Source of the DNA: Ceratothoa steindachneri
Taxonomy: Eukaryota; Arthropoda; Malacostraca; Isopoda; Cymothoidae
Assembly (NCBI GenBank): GCA_963969495.1
Contig: OZ018324.1
Coordinates: 144,507,855 to 144,571,854, forward strand
Direction: 5' to 3'
Length of the DNA: 64,000 bases
The notes beneath the pieces are model-generated. The model was not told the origin of the DNA. It ran no database searches and worked only from the letters and a program-made list of their open reading frames with translations. Made by a program: the position numbers and the translations under genes. How positions within the stretch are numbered: position 1 is the stretch's first letter; every line of letters starts with the position of its first letter. Positions 1 to 9,895 of this stretch are shown here, piece by piece.

Positions 1-289
1 AATAAAGCATCACTTCGCATATCATCCTTAGACGAGTCCATCGTTATGGCGTTTAGATCCTCTTTTATATACATTAATACGCCCCCTCCTCTACCGGTTT
101 GTCTATTTCTGTAATGAATTTTGTACCCCGCTATATCGAACTCGCAAACACTGATCCCCGTATGAGTGTCTAACCATGTTTCACTTAGGAATACGAGGTC
201 GAAATTACCCTCTAGAATAACGGCTTTTATTTCGGCAATTTTATTTTTTAAGCTACGAACATTCGCATATAAGCATCTCAGTTTGCGCT
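1..289 (-). CDS. LINE ORF2 start, apurinic-type endonuclease (partial, runs off window)
   Basis: Read on the minus strand, this segment stays open to the window edge and gives the N-terminal part of an exonuclease/endonuclease/phosphatase (EEP) domain. Visible pieces are YANVRSLKNKIAEIK (the metal-binding N of the family's first motif), then VFLSETWLD with the catalytic E, then GRGGGVLMYIK. This enzyme nicks the target DNA so that a non-LTR retrotransposon can prime reverse transcription. It lies just downstream of the esterase ORF1 at 290-1135 in another frame, the usual two-ORF order of CR1/L2-type LINEs. The reverse transcriptase would lie beyond the left edge of the window. No stop is seen in the part present. 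Confidence 0.8.
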
Positions 290-1135
290 TTACGTTAACT
301 CTTCTATAACACTCAGATCCGTTCCGTTTCCCTGCACCCCGTCGATAGTGCCCTCTTCACGCGTGGGCCGGCCCGGCGCATCGGCATCACGTGGCCGCGC
401 AACTCTCCTACCTAAAATGCTACGTACGGACTCGTCTAAGATCCTACCCAGCCGACTATTACCCACATCGCTTAGGTGAATTCCGTCCTTTTGGAAAAGT
501 GACGGATGGTCCTGGAATGAATCCCATAAGTTAAAAAAGCTAACACCAGTTTCTCGACACAACCGCTTAAGACATTCGTTAGTATAGATCGCTCTAGATT
601 GGAGGCGCAACGTGGATTTAAGTCGGGGGAGAACACCAATAATTCCCACGTTGGTTGCTTTGGATTTCGCCGTATCTATCATGGTTCTGGCACGATAAAC
701 TATATCTTCCGGGGTGCTGTCATACCTATGGACGTCGTTGCCCCCTACCATCGTGATGATCGTTCGTTCACCACGTGTATCTTCCAATTTCTCGATCTCG
801 GCGGCCACGTTGTTAATGCGGCCACCGGGATAGCAAAAGCGCTTACGCTTAGAAGGGTTACGCGCAGCAAACTCCTGATCCTGCCTTCTAATTAAGGAGT
901 CCCCCATTAAAACGGTTTCCTCTTCCCCCTCGATAGGAGTTAGCAAAGCGAAAGGGTTCGAACAGGGTAAAACGAAGTTCTGGTCCCTCGTTGGTCTAGC
1001 CCCATTTCTAACACGTCGAAATTGCGATTCCTGAGGCCTAAACGAGTTTAAAATTCGTTGTTGCTCGTCAACAATTACCTGATGATTCGAATTTGCAGGC
1101 CGCCTATCTCTATTACTATCTTCCCTCCCGCGCAT
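290..1135 (-). CDS. CR1/L2-type LINE ORF1 with SGNH esterase domain
   Basis: The protein has an SGNH-hydrolase (GDSL-like esterase) domain: VLMGDSLIRR is block I with the nucleophile Ser, CYPGGRI is block II, MVGGNDVHRY is block III with GND, and KDGIHLSDVGN is block V with the catalytic Asp and His. Such esterase domains occur in ORF1 of CR1- and L2-type LINEs, where ORF1 binds the RNA; what the esterase does is unclear. The open frame extends upstream to 1213, but that part is only a phenylalanine-leucine run translated from an AAGAAC microsatellite. I therefore start at the internal Met at 1133-1135, followed by an Arg/Asn-rich stretch. All four blocks are intact, so this copy is relatively young. 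Confidence 0.82.
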   Translation of the reverse strand: MRGREDSNRDRRPANSNHQVIVDEQQRILNSFRPQESQFRRVRNGARPTRDQNFVLPCSNPFALLTPIEGEEETVLMGDSLIRRQDQEFAARNPSKRKRFCYPGGRINNVAAEIEKLEDTRGERTIITMVGGNDVHRYDSTPEDIVYRARTMIDTAKSKATNVGIIGVLPRLKSTLRLQSRAIYTNECLKRLCRETGVSFFNLWDSFQDHPSLFQKDGIHLSDVGNSRLGRILDESVRSILGRRVARPRDADAPGRPTREEGTIDGVQGNGTDLSVIEELT

Positions 1136-1149
1136 GTCGTGAATAGCAG

Positions 1150-1335
1150 AGTCTAAGAAGAAGAACAAGAACAAGAAGAACAAGAACAAGAACAAGAACA
1201 AGAACAAGAACAAGAAGAAGAAATAAAAATTATAATCATAAAAATAAAAAGATGAAGAAAAATAATAATAATAATAATATAATCATAATAATAACAAAAG
1301 AAGAAAATTATAATCATAATAATAATAATGAGATT
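1150..1335. repeat. AAGAAC and AATAAT simple repeats
   Basis: Roughly ten irregular units of AAGAAC/AAGAAG are followed by AATAAT-type A/T-rich repeats. They sit just upstream of the LINE ORF1 start and lengthen its open frame artificially with Phe-Leu codons. Confidence 0.85.
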
Positions 1336-2379
1336 GTCATCGATTTTAACCTTGATGAATGTGGATTAAAATACGTATCCAACCTTGCAGTGCTACGTCG
1401 AAATAAGAGCGACCTTAGCAATTAGTTCCTAACTTATTTGACCTAATTTTTTTCCCATACTGTGTAAGATGTATAAATACTTATAATGAATTAATGAAAA
1501 TAATACTTTGCAATAAACATTAAATTGATCAGCATTAGATTAAATTATTCGGGGGTATATTAGCGGAATATTTTTTACGCGCTTTTTCAATAGACATTTT
1601 GTGCTGTTGCAATTGAGCGACCGAGTGTGTGTGACACTGGCACAAAAATACATAAATTCTGATTATGGAGATAACAGGAATTGTTGATTTAAGGACTAAC
1701 TTCTTTATTGTTTAATTTGTGTTTACTCCTAAGCTAATTATTTACTTTTGCTTAACTTATGATTTGTCCGACATAATATTAAAAAGACGGTTTCAATTTA
1801 TTGACTTTAGAATGATTGACCTTCCAAGTCGCGTATTCAACTGAACCAGTCACTTTTCTTCATTTCATTTTTCGGATAAATCTTCATTTTGTTCATCAAT
1901 ATAACATTCGAGGTCATATAAAACACCAAGAGACATCATTAAAGCACATACGACGAGGTTTCTCATCAGTTAGGGGGGGACTGTCATAGATTGCACAGTC
2001 TTACCTTATTTGCTCCTCTTTCTCGCACATAAGAAAACACAAACCCCAATCAGACAGTGGGTTGAGATGGTCGATTCGTTCGACGACTTCTGTATGAATC
2101 GCAGTCTATATGCCCATGATGGGACCCTCTTAACCGAAAGAGATCGAAGGGTCCTTAGAAAGGTAATTATGTGAGGGTTAATTTGGATGAAAAAGACCGC
2201 TGTCAATAACCCCACTGTAAGTAAGGCGGGGAAGGAGCTTTTAATGCCTCTTTAGCACAGACTGACAACCATAACCTGAACTTGTCCGCTAGTTTGAGGG
2301 AAAGACGAACTCTAGCAGCAATTTCATAATGCGTTTGATCAAGGATACCGTCGGGAAACGTATAGAGCATGAACACCAA
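1336..2379. other. Non-coding stretch, nothing recognised
   Basis: A/T-rich sequence with frequent stops in every frame and no conserved motif that I recognise. The one longer frame (2006-2215, minus) has no domain signal. Confidence 0.5.
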
Positions 2380-2655
2380 GCTTGTCTAGTTCTAGTTAAC
2401 AGCCTAACTAGGCTTATCTTGTTCTAGCTAACAGACTAACTAGGCTTCTCAGACCTATTCAACAGCCTACCTAGATCTGCATAGTCCAAGTTAATAGCCT
2501 AACTAGGCTTGTCTAGTTCTAGTTAACAGTATAACTAGGCTTATCTAGTCTTAGCTAATAGCCTAACTAGGTTTGTCAGTCCTAGTCAACAGCCGAACTA
2601 TATTTGCATAGTCCAGGTTAACAGCCTAACTAGGCTTGTCTAGTCCTAGTTATAG
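2380..2655. repeat. Tandem array of ~32-bp units with four-unit higher-order period
   Basis: A unit close to GTCTAGTTCTAGTTAACAGC followed by CTAACTAGGCTT is repeated about eight times. Neighbouring units differ, but every fourth is alike: the GTCTAG variant returns near 2382, 2508 and 2634, and the CATAGTCCA variant recurs at the same spacing. The higher-order period is about 128 bp. Confidence 0.85.
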
Positions 2656-3046
2656 AGTTAGTAGAATTCATCTAAAAGCAATATTATTAAACGCTCGCTC
2701 CAAGCAACGTTGAGATCACTGTATATTACAAACTTCGGTCAAAACTGTCGAACTTAATTATCCAAGACATTGATTGTGTCAATGTGGAAACGTTATGAAA
2801 TATTCTGTTCATATAAGTAAGTGGTACACTATTGGATGACGTGAAAAGACTTGAATTTGGAAATATGACGCGTGATGAACGATACCTGGAGTGAGTGGTT
2901 TGATAAAAGTGGCGTTTAAGTGTAGTATGTCTGGAGTTTGCTTGTGGAGCTGTAGTGCAATTTAGGAGGAATGTTAACGGTTACTGATAACCTGGTTTTC
3001 CCTTTAAATGAAAAAATAAATGTTGGTTTCTATCTTCGATTTGCAG

Positions 3047-3102
3047 TCCATTTCTCCGTGATGGTATTGGACATTTCTCAATTGTCCCAAGCTCAAAATG
3101 AT
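3047..3102 (+). CDS. Possible upstream exon of the FN3 receptor gene
   Basis: A 56-bp open segment lies between a T-rich acceptor ending TTTGCAG and a GTGAGT donor. With two leading bases it reads HFSVMVLDISQLSQAQND and ends in phase 0. Other first-half exons of this gene also end in phase 0 after a similar strand (YEVRVIFGEKYNDILK at 17078-17175), which is the main argument for it. The exon is short, and no partner carrying phase 0 to phase 2 was found between it and 14955, so it may be a chance match. Confidence 0.3.
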
Positions 3103-3486
3103 GTGAGTTCATATGAAAGGTGAGGCGGTTGTATTCTTCTTAGTAATTTTGTCTTTTTAAATTCAAACCTTTCTATTTTTCTATCTTTTTTAGGACATAA
3201 ATTCCTCCCCCCTGTTTTAGTCATTAATATTATCATTTATTGATAATTAATACTAATAAGAGTAGTAGCGCTGATCTTGTGTGGAATTACTAATCTTAGT
3301 CCGCATTAATTGTTCTTATTTCATTTTTCCCTTGCCATTTTTAAGTTACTTCTCGGTTGGTGGATCGTTTGCTCCATTGTTCGTTGTTAGCCAGCAAACT
3401 TAGAGCATTTTGAGCTCAAGCGGTAGGCCTGAATCTATTATCCTTATACTAGGCTCTCTTCTTTCCATTCCCTTGTTTGTTACCCG

Positions 3487-3544
<58 letters not shown>

Positions 3545-4496
3545 CAAATGCCTTATTCTCCTGATTGGTACACCTGGCACCTGAAGGATCAGTAAGCCCT
3601 CCCGGCCCCGGTGGCCTCAGCAGTCTCAAACTAGATTGAGACTACCTAGGTTTTAGTCCTTATAAATATTTCTATTTTACCCGTTATCACTAGCTTTACA
3701 AGCCTCTTTTCGCTTATTTTCTCTCTCGGAGTGTAAATTCGCATGCTAGATAACGACCAACTTTCGTCCATCCATTCCTGGTTGGGCCTGGGGAAGGGAA
3801 GGCTAATACAACCCTTTCTTTTGGCTCTAGTTGGATGGAGTGGTCGTTTGTATCCTTCCTCTTTATAACCCCCCTCCCCTTCAATCTAGGTGTCTCTCAA
3901 ATCGTGTTCTCTTAACACATTAGAAACCTGGTTGTTTCCTTTGAAATTCAACTCGATTTCAAATCGCATGTTGCTAATATCAGCAAATCTGTCTTGAACT
4001 TTTTGATAGGGCCTGACAAAGCAGGTGTGCTCCCCTTTTTCCCTCTGTTCACGCACTTTCCTACGACTATCCCCTCTCTCTCTCTCTCTCTCTCTTCTTT
4101 ATCCGTTATTTGCCATGGATATCCCTTTTAACTGAAACAAGGAGGATAGACATGACCTCCCACTCCTAGTGCCGGAATATATTAATAATGGGTGATCATC
4201 CACTCTACTCATTAATGTACGCGCTTATTTCTATTCTTCTTTACTACATACCATTGTTTACCCACTTACATTATTTCCTCTTACTATCCTGAAAGATTCT
4301 GGTAGCTCGGCTCACTCTCGTCCTCTTACCAGAACCTGCCGAGGGAAGTTTATCGGGTGAGGGCCCTATCTGCTGAGAGGGCCGAAGCCCCGCTGGCAGG
4401 GAAGGTATTGGGTGCGTGTGGTTCTGTGTTGTTCACCGCTTTCAATTCCCCAAAATATATAGTGGCTAGCCCTGCTCTATCCTTTATGGTCTAAAA
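3103..4496. other. Non-coding, with (AT)n at 3491-3541 and (CT)n at 4077-4094
   Basis: T-rich sequence holding a 51-bp AT tract and a short CT tract. There is no convincing coding frame; the longest + frame (3410-3595) is mostly the Ile-Tyr translation of the AT tract. Confidence 0.6.
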
Positions 4497-4694
4497 CAGC
4501 CATGGGCAACTTTATGATCATCCGAGCCACAGAAGATATTTTTTATCTTAATTCTGGCGAAATTCCAAATTTCAGCAATTGCATACAGTGATATTTAAAT
4601 AAAAAATGTAATAATTTTTTCAGGAGGAATTTATGAAATATATAAGTGTATATTCTATAAGTAACCCATGACAGTAATATTCTAAATACAAAAG

Positions 4695-4696
<2 letters not shown>

Positions 4697-4782
<86 letters not shown>
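4697..4782. repeat. (AT)n microsatellite, ~86 bp
   Basis: Uninterrupted AT dinucleotides inside the hAT element. Confidence 0.97.
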
Positions 4783-4785
<3 letters not shown>

Positions 4786-4879
4786 AAATTTATCTAACAG
4801 AAATTGTCACCACGTTACTCATAGTTACTGAGATACTTGGGCTTAAGAATTTTTTGTTTATTTCTCAAGGTTTGTTGGA

Positions 4880-6019
4880 GTTGCAACTCTCAAGTTGCAT
4901 TTCAAGTGCATTCGTAATATCAAAGAAAAATGCAAAATCACGATTCCAGTCATTATTTTCAATTTCCATGAATATACAAATTTTCTCTTTAAGATTAGAA
5001 AAGCGCTAAAGCATTATCCCCTTGCCTAGGCAACAAACTTCGCAGTAATACACCAGTGTTCCATATTCATTCTCAAGTTATTCAATAAACACTTTAAACT
5101 GACGATGGTTGAGCCCCTTCGATTTTATTAAATTAATTCAGGACAGAACTACATCCATTACATTTGCAAATTTAAGAGATTTGACACACTAATTTTCCCA
5201 GTGTATCAAACAGTAATAGGAAATAAAATATTTTCTTCCAGGTTGAGAGAATTTAACTCACATTTGATTTTATAAATTACATCTACCTTACTTCCAACAA
5301 TCGCTGGAGCCCCATCTGTCGTCATGCTTCCGAGCTTATCAAAAGAAAGGTTAAATTTCTTCATGGATGACTTCAGTTCATTGAAAATATCATCACCTGT
5401 CCTTGTATTCTTCATACTACAAAGGCAAAGAATTTTTTCAGTCGCAGAAAAGGTGTTATCACTACCCTGAATCAAAATTGCCAGCTGATCAGTATCCGAT
5501 ATGTCGGTGTTTTCGTCGAGGGCCAACGAAAATATTTTGAATTTGGAAGCTTGCATTGCTAAGCTTTTTTCAATATCTTCTGAAATGTTTTTAATTCGTC
5601 TCCTAACAGTTCTTCGAGACAAAGTGATATCATCAAACTCTTTCTTCTTCTCTGGATACAAAATCCCAACAACACCATCAGAATAGCTTTTAGAATGCTT
5701 GGCAATTTTTTCAGACACAATATAACTTGCAACACAATATCATTAGACATTTTCTGTCTTTTTAAAAAAATGTTGTCAACCTTTTTGTCTGCTGCATCAA
5801 TTTTTCTTTTTTTTTCCTTCGAACATTTTTCCCCTTAAGTTTCTCATATTCAGAATGCTTAGTATTATAATAGAGCTTAACGTTATATTCCTTAGGAACA
5901 GCAACCGTACCAGAACATATTAGGCACACTGGTTTGTGTTGAATTCAATATAAAAATAATCATCGGTTTGTCAACCGTTCCTGAAACATTCTTTCGTATC
6001 TTTTATTTGAGGAAGACAT
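4880..6019 (-). pseudogene. hAT transposase, BED finger plus RNase H-like core (broken)
   Basis: Starting at an ATG at 6017-6019, the minus strand first gives a degraded BED zinc finger: KPVCLICSGTVAVPKEYN holds the Cys pair and YNTKHSEYEKLKG the His part, with in-frame stops before it. The long open piece at 5206-5718 carries LALDENTDISDTDQLAI and MTTDGAPAIVGSK, typical of the hAT core in GTF2IRD2/ZBED5-like proteins; the Asp in each is a likely catalytic residue. Past its stop, the family's YxxEVxxLxxG and LKEKICIFMEI segments can still be read down to about 4900. The hAT C-terminal dimerisation region is not evident. The gene looks non-functional. Confidence 0.8.
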
Positions 6020-6394
6020 CGTAATGTCAAGCCTGGTTCGGCAAATTTTAAGAATCAATCAAACTTTAAGAAGTGCCGTAACACACAAGAAGAGGCAAAC
6101 AAAAAAATTTCTGTGGTAATCCACAAATCACAATTTTAAGACTGCTGGTGGGAGAATGAATGTATGATGTGTATAGAAAGAACAGAGAGGAATCACTGTG
6201 TAACACAGGCGATCAGGTAGTCATAGAGAAAAAAGGTACGGAAATAACTTGAAAGGAGATATGAAGAGTTGATAGGTCGGTGGCTAGACACCGATGCGTG
6301 GTGTAGTTGGGTGTGTCTCGGGGTTTTCGTGACTGGACGACGGTTGGGGGGGGGGAAGGAGATCATGTTTGCATAGTCGGAAACGCGTTATTCA

Positions 6395-6767
6395 TGATGC
6401 TCTTAACTTAGGCGAGAACGGTATGGGTTGCGGGTGGTCATGGGCTGCAGGGTATCGCAGTGCCATCGCAACATACAGTCTTGCGTGTAGTGCGGTGTAT
6501 ATGGGGTCTATGGCGAGTTTCCCTAGTTGTTTTGTGAGTCTAGTGTGAGCGTATGTTTTGAGGGGTGCTAATTTGTTGTTGTCGTGTAGTGTGAACATTC
6601 TCGCGTACGTGGGAGAGCGAGAAGCGCGCTTCAGAGCAGAGTTCTGAATGCGCTGAGCCTTCTGCTGCGACGTGGCACTTGCAGCTACCAGTGACAGTGG
6701 GGCGTATATATGGTCTAAAGCACCGGGACAAAGTCACCATTACGGGATGGGGAGAGCCAAGGCTCAT
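6395..6767 (-). pseudogene. C-terminal tail of a LINE reverse transcriptase (fragment)
   Basis: Two overlapping minus-strand frames join into the region that follows the reverse transcriptase in Jockey/I-like LINEs: KAQRIQNSALKRASRSPTYA, then MFTLHDNNKLAPLKTYAHTR, then TKQLGKLAIDP. It corresponds to the 'iQN.alr...lH...gi.pl' segment of that tail. The palm domain with YADD is absent, so this is a short 3' fragment with a frame change near 6598. The clade is not resolved. Confidence 0.55.
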
Positions 6768-8045
6768 CTAGCCAGAATCTGCCGGCCAAGTGTGTATATT
6801 ATCACATTCTGGATGTCTCTGAGGCTATTAGGACATCTTTTTATTAAACTACTAAGGCAGTGGAGGATCAGAGTATCTACCTTCCACGGTGTTTTTTTTC
6901 CCTTACAAAACGATATGACGAAAAATAATAGTGGTTTATCGCAGGCAAAATGAAAGCCACCTCCAAATGCGACCTCATACTCTCTAGCTGCCGGGGCAAA
7001 GGTGTTTTCTTTATGGCATCTTTTGAGCTGCACTCGGGCAGTATCATCTTTAAGATGGAGACACCTCATGACTTCTAGCAGAGATAAAGCTTCCCCCTCT
7101 CCAATTTTTAGGGGTTCGGGGCTTTCACCATTTACCTCTTTCTACTGAGTCCTCTCCGGATGACTCTCTCTAAGCGGCACCACCTTCCTTTCTTTCTCAG
7201 GAACCCGCTAAGAATATGGTGCGGCCAAAGCAGCGCTGCCTACACCCCCCCCTTCCCCCCATGTTGCAAAAGAACCAGGCATATCACCTTAGAGGAGAAA
7301 GGGGCGGTGGGATGTTCTGGGCCTTGCCATTCACCTAATAGATACCAGGTTCTTGACTTTGTTGGGGCACGGTATGTCCGTCCCTACTTTTTCCAAATGA
7401 AGCTGAAATGTCAGCACTGATACCGTGAGCGGGATGGTCATTTACAGACCCCTTCCGAGCTAAAAATGGACCCGGAGGTGCCCCCGCCTCAGATAGCAGG
7501 GTCTTCCTTTTGGGGCGGATATTATTTACCGTGTGAGGTACCCCTAAACCTAAGTCCTCGCTTGTGTAAGAGAATCCTGAGGCGTCACGGACCCTGAGGT
7601 CTCTAGTGGAACGAATGACCTTTTTCCTTAGGTGTAACCCCTAAGAGAGTAAAAACCTTCCATTTTTCAGAGAAAAATAAGGCTGAGGCTGGCTCTTCCG
7701 ACCTTTGGGCCCCTTTTGTAGTGGTGAGAATAGGGTTCATTCAATGCCCTCTTATCAAAAAAAAAAATAAAACGAAGAATAAAACTAAGGGTTCCTATTC
7801 TTCCGGGGTGGTAGGTTCCCAGTACAGACAGGTCTCCTGCCGTCTCAGCAAGCGGCTAGATCATGGTTGGCTTTTCCGGCATCGGGATGCTATAGGGGGG
7901 AGATGGTATGATCAAATCAGCAAAAATTGCAAGTAAAGTGAGCGAAGCTTCGATGGCGTCTGGGCCTCTCATCGAGAAGTTACGCGGCGGTTTATAGCCT
8001 GCTGGCTTTAAACGCTTCCTTTTCATTTCATCTACTGATAGCAGT
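6768..8045. other. Unassigned region, probably old repeat sequence
   Basis: Several frames of 60-100 codons occur (6764-7069 minus, 7160-7420 plus, 7721-7936 plus), but none shows a recognisable domain and they overlap in contradictory ways. The base composition is richer in GC than the flanks, as in the LINE pieces on either side. Part of it may be the 5' region of the LINE at 8046-8508. Confidence 0.4.
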
Positions 8046-8508
8046 ATGCTCGTCAAAGGCCACATGTTCCATCAGACACGGCCTTTAGCTGAGCTGCTTG
8101 GTAAAGAACCGACGGTTGCTAGTTTCTCGGATGGAACCCTTCTGATTAATGCATCTGAGCCTACCCAGACGGCTATTATAAGCGCCCTCCGGACACTTGA
8201 TGGCTCGCCGATACAGGAAACACCGCAATCAACAATGAAATTTGTAAAGGGAATGTGCGAGGGAACTCGTGAACTACTCCTTGAAAGTCATAACCGAAAA
8301 GCTGCCCGATCAAGGAGATGTCTTATCAAGTGATGAGGAAACCGGGAGACCCAGCCTTATAATCTTTGTGAGGTTCGATCATGACAGGCTTCTTGAGTCG
8401 GTGAGTGCTGGTTGGTATTTGTACTGCCTCAATGTATTCGTGCCAATGCCACAGACGTGCCAACACTGGTACCGGTTCGGTCAATTGAATTGCTCTTTGT
8501 GATGTCAC
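8046..8508 (+). pseudogene. Jockey-type LINE ORF1 (gag-like, frameshifted)
   Basis: Two overlapping + frames form one ORF1 of the Jockey/X-element 'nucleic-acid-binding' kind. The first reads FSDGTLLINASEPTQTAIIS then QSTMKFVKGMCEGTRELL, the gag-like RNA-binding part. After a frame change near 8280-8320 the second reads GRPSLIIFVRFDHDRLLESV then VFVPMPQTCQHWYRFGQLNC. The last piece is the first CCHC zinc knuckle (C..C..FGH....C) with its second Cys changed to Trp and its His to Gln, so zinc binding is lost. No reverse transcriptase follows in this orientation. Confidence 0.7.
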
Positions 8509-8539
8509 GAGTCAGGTCAATCCGAAATCTATGTAATCT

Positions 8540-9895
8540 GCAAAAGAAAAACTATCAAAGTTAACCATTAAACAGATGGCAGACCTCAAACTTAATTAGA
8601 ACCAAACGCCATATATTAAACTTTGCCAGAACCTAGACTGCAAACCTCAAAATTAGACAAAAATAGACTGCATATCGCAAACCTCATCAGAAACTAACCT
8701 ACAGACAGCAAAGGTAACTAGGAACTAAATGAAGGTCGCAAACCTAACGAGAAACCTGACATAAAATTTGTGAACCTAACGGGAAAAAGATGGTAAACCA
8801 ATAAATTAACCAGAAAATATCCTACAAAATTCAAATTTAACCAGAGACTATACGGAAAAAGGCAAAACTAACGGCAAATTAGACGGCAAACCAAAAATCT
8901 AACCTGAAAATAGACGACAGACCTCAAACTTAACCAGCAAATAGACGACAGCTAGAAGTGGAGCAGCAACTTGAGGAAAGGTACAAGGTTAGCCGAAACT
9001 TAAGTATAGCCATCAAAATTAACCATGCAATAGATGACAGACCGTAAACCTAACAAGAACTAGGCACCAGATCTCAAACTTAACTAGAACTTAGGTTGCA
9101 AACCGTAAAATTTGAAGATAATAGACTGCATTACGCAAACTTAACAAGAAACTCGCTCTACAGAGAGCAAAGGTAACGAGAAACTAAATGAAGACCCCAC
9201 ACTTAAACAGAAAACTGACTGAAATTCGTCATCCTAACCAAAAACGACCTACAGGCTATAAAATTATCCATTAATTAGCCTGAATAACATGAGCTACACC
9301 AGAAAATAAATGGCAGACTACAAAACTAGCACGAAATTCGACGGCAAACCTGGCAAAAAATGGTAAAAAAACAGAAACTAGTTAGCAAACCGAATACGTA
9401 ACACAAAAGTTGATGGAAGACCAAAAACAACCCAAAAATAAACGACAGATATCAAACCTAACCATAAACTAAACGACAGATATCAAACCTAACCATAAAC
9501 TAAACGACAGACCGAAAGATTAATCAGATACTAAACAACATATCTCGAAGGGAAGCAGAAAATAGAGGGCAGACACAAAGATCAGGAACTAAAGATCAGC
9601 CTTCAAAGATAACTATTAAATAGATGGCAGACTGCAAACTTAAACAAAACTATACAACAAAATGCTAACTTAAGTAGAAACTAGATGGCAAACCACAAAA
9701 CTAGACTGTAATCCATTGCATATCACAAAGCCAACTAGGCACTAAACTGCAGACAGCAAAGGAAACTGGAAACTAGACACCAGACCAAACCTTAACTAGC
9801 AACAATACGAGATACCAAACGATTAACCAGATACTAGATGACAACTCAAAGTGAGTGACAAACTAGAGGGCAGGCACAAAAATAACACTGGCCAA
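8540..9895. repeat. Degenerate ~31-35-bp minisatellite, left part
   Basis: A diverged unit close to AACTAGACGGCAGACC followed by GCAAACTTAACCAG is repeated some forty times. No coding frame is present. The array stops abruptly at 9895, where a transposon begins, and resumes at 12383 with the same unit. Confidence 0.88.

Larger units (their letters stand above)
4497..6100 (-). mobile_element. hAT-superfamily DNA transposon, one end recognisable
   Basis: The left end starts at 4497 with CAGCCATGGGCAAC followed by GATCATCCGAGCCACAG, closely resembling the terminal repeats of Charlie/Buster-type hAT elements. The transposase relic at 4880-6019 runs on the minus strand toward this end. I did not find the matching repeat at the right, so that limit is approximate and the element may be truncated. 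An (AT)n tract at 4697-4782 has expanded inside the 3' untranslated part. Confidence 0.65.

Noticed and set aside
1136..1213. N-terminal Phe-Leu extension of LINE ORF1, looking like a signal peptide
   Set aside because: It is translated from an AAGAAC microsatellite upstream of the likely start at 1133-1135.
6764..7069. 101-codon minus frame
   Set aside because: No domain signal and overlapping frames on both strands; probably chance in old repeat DNA.
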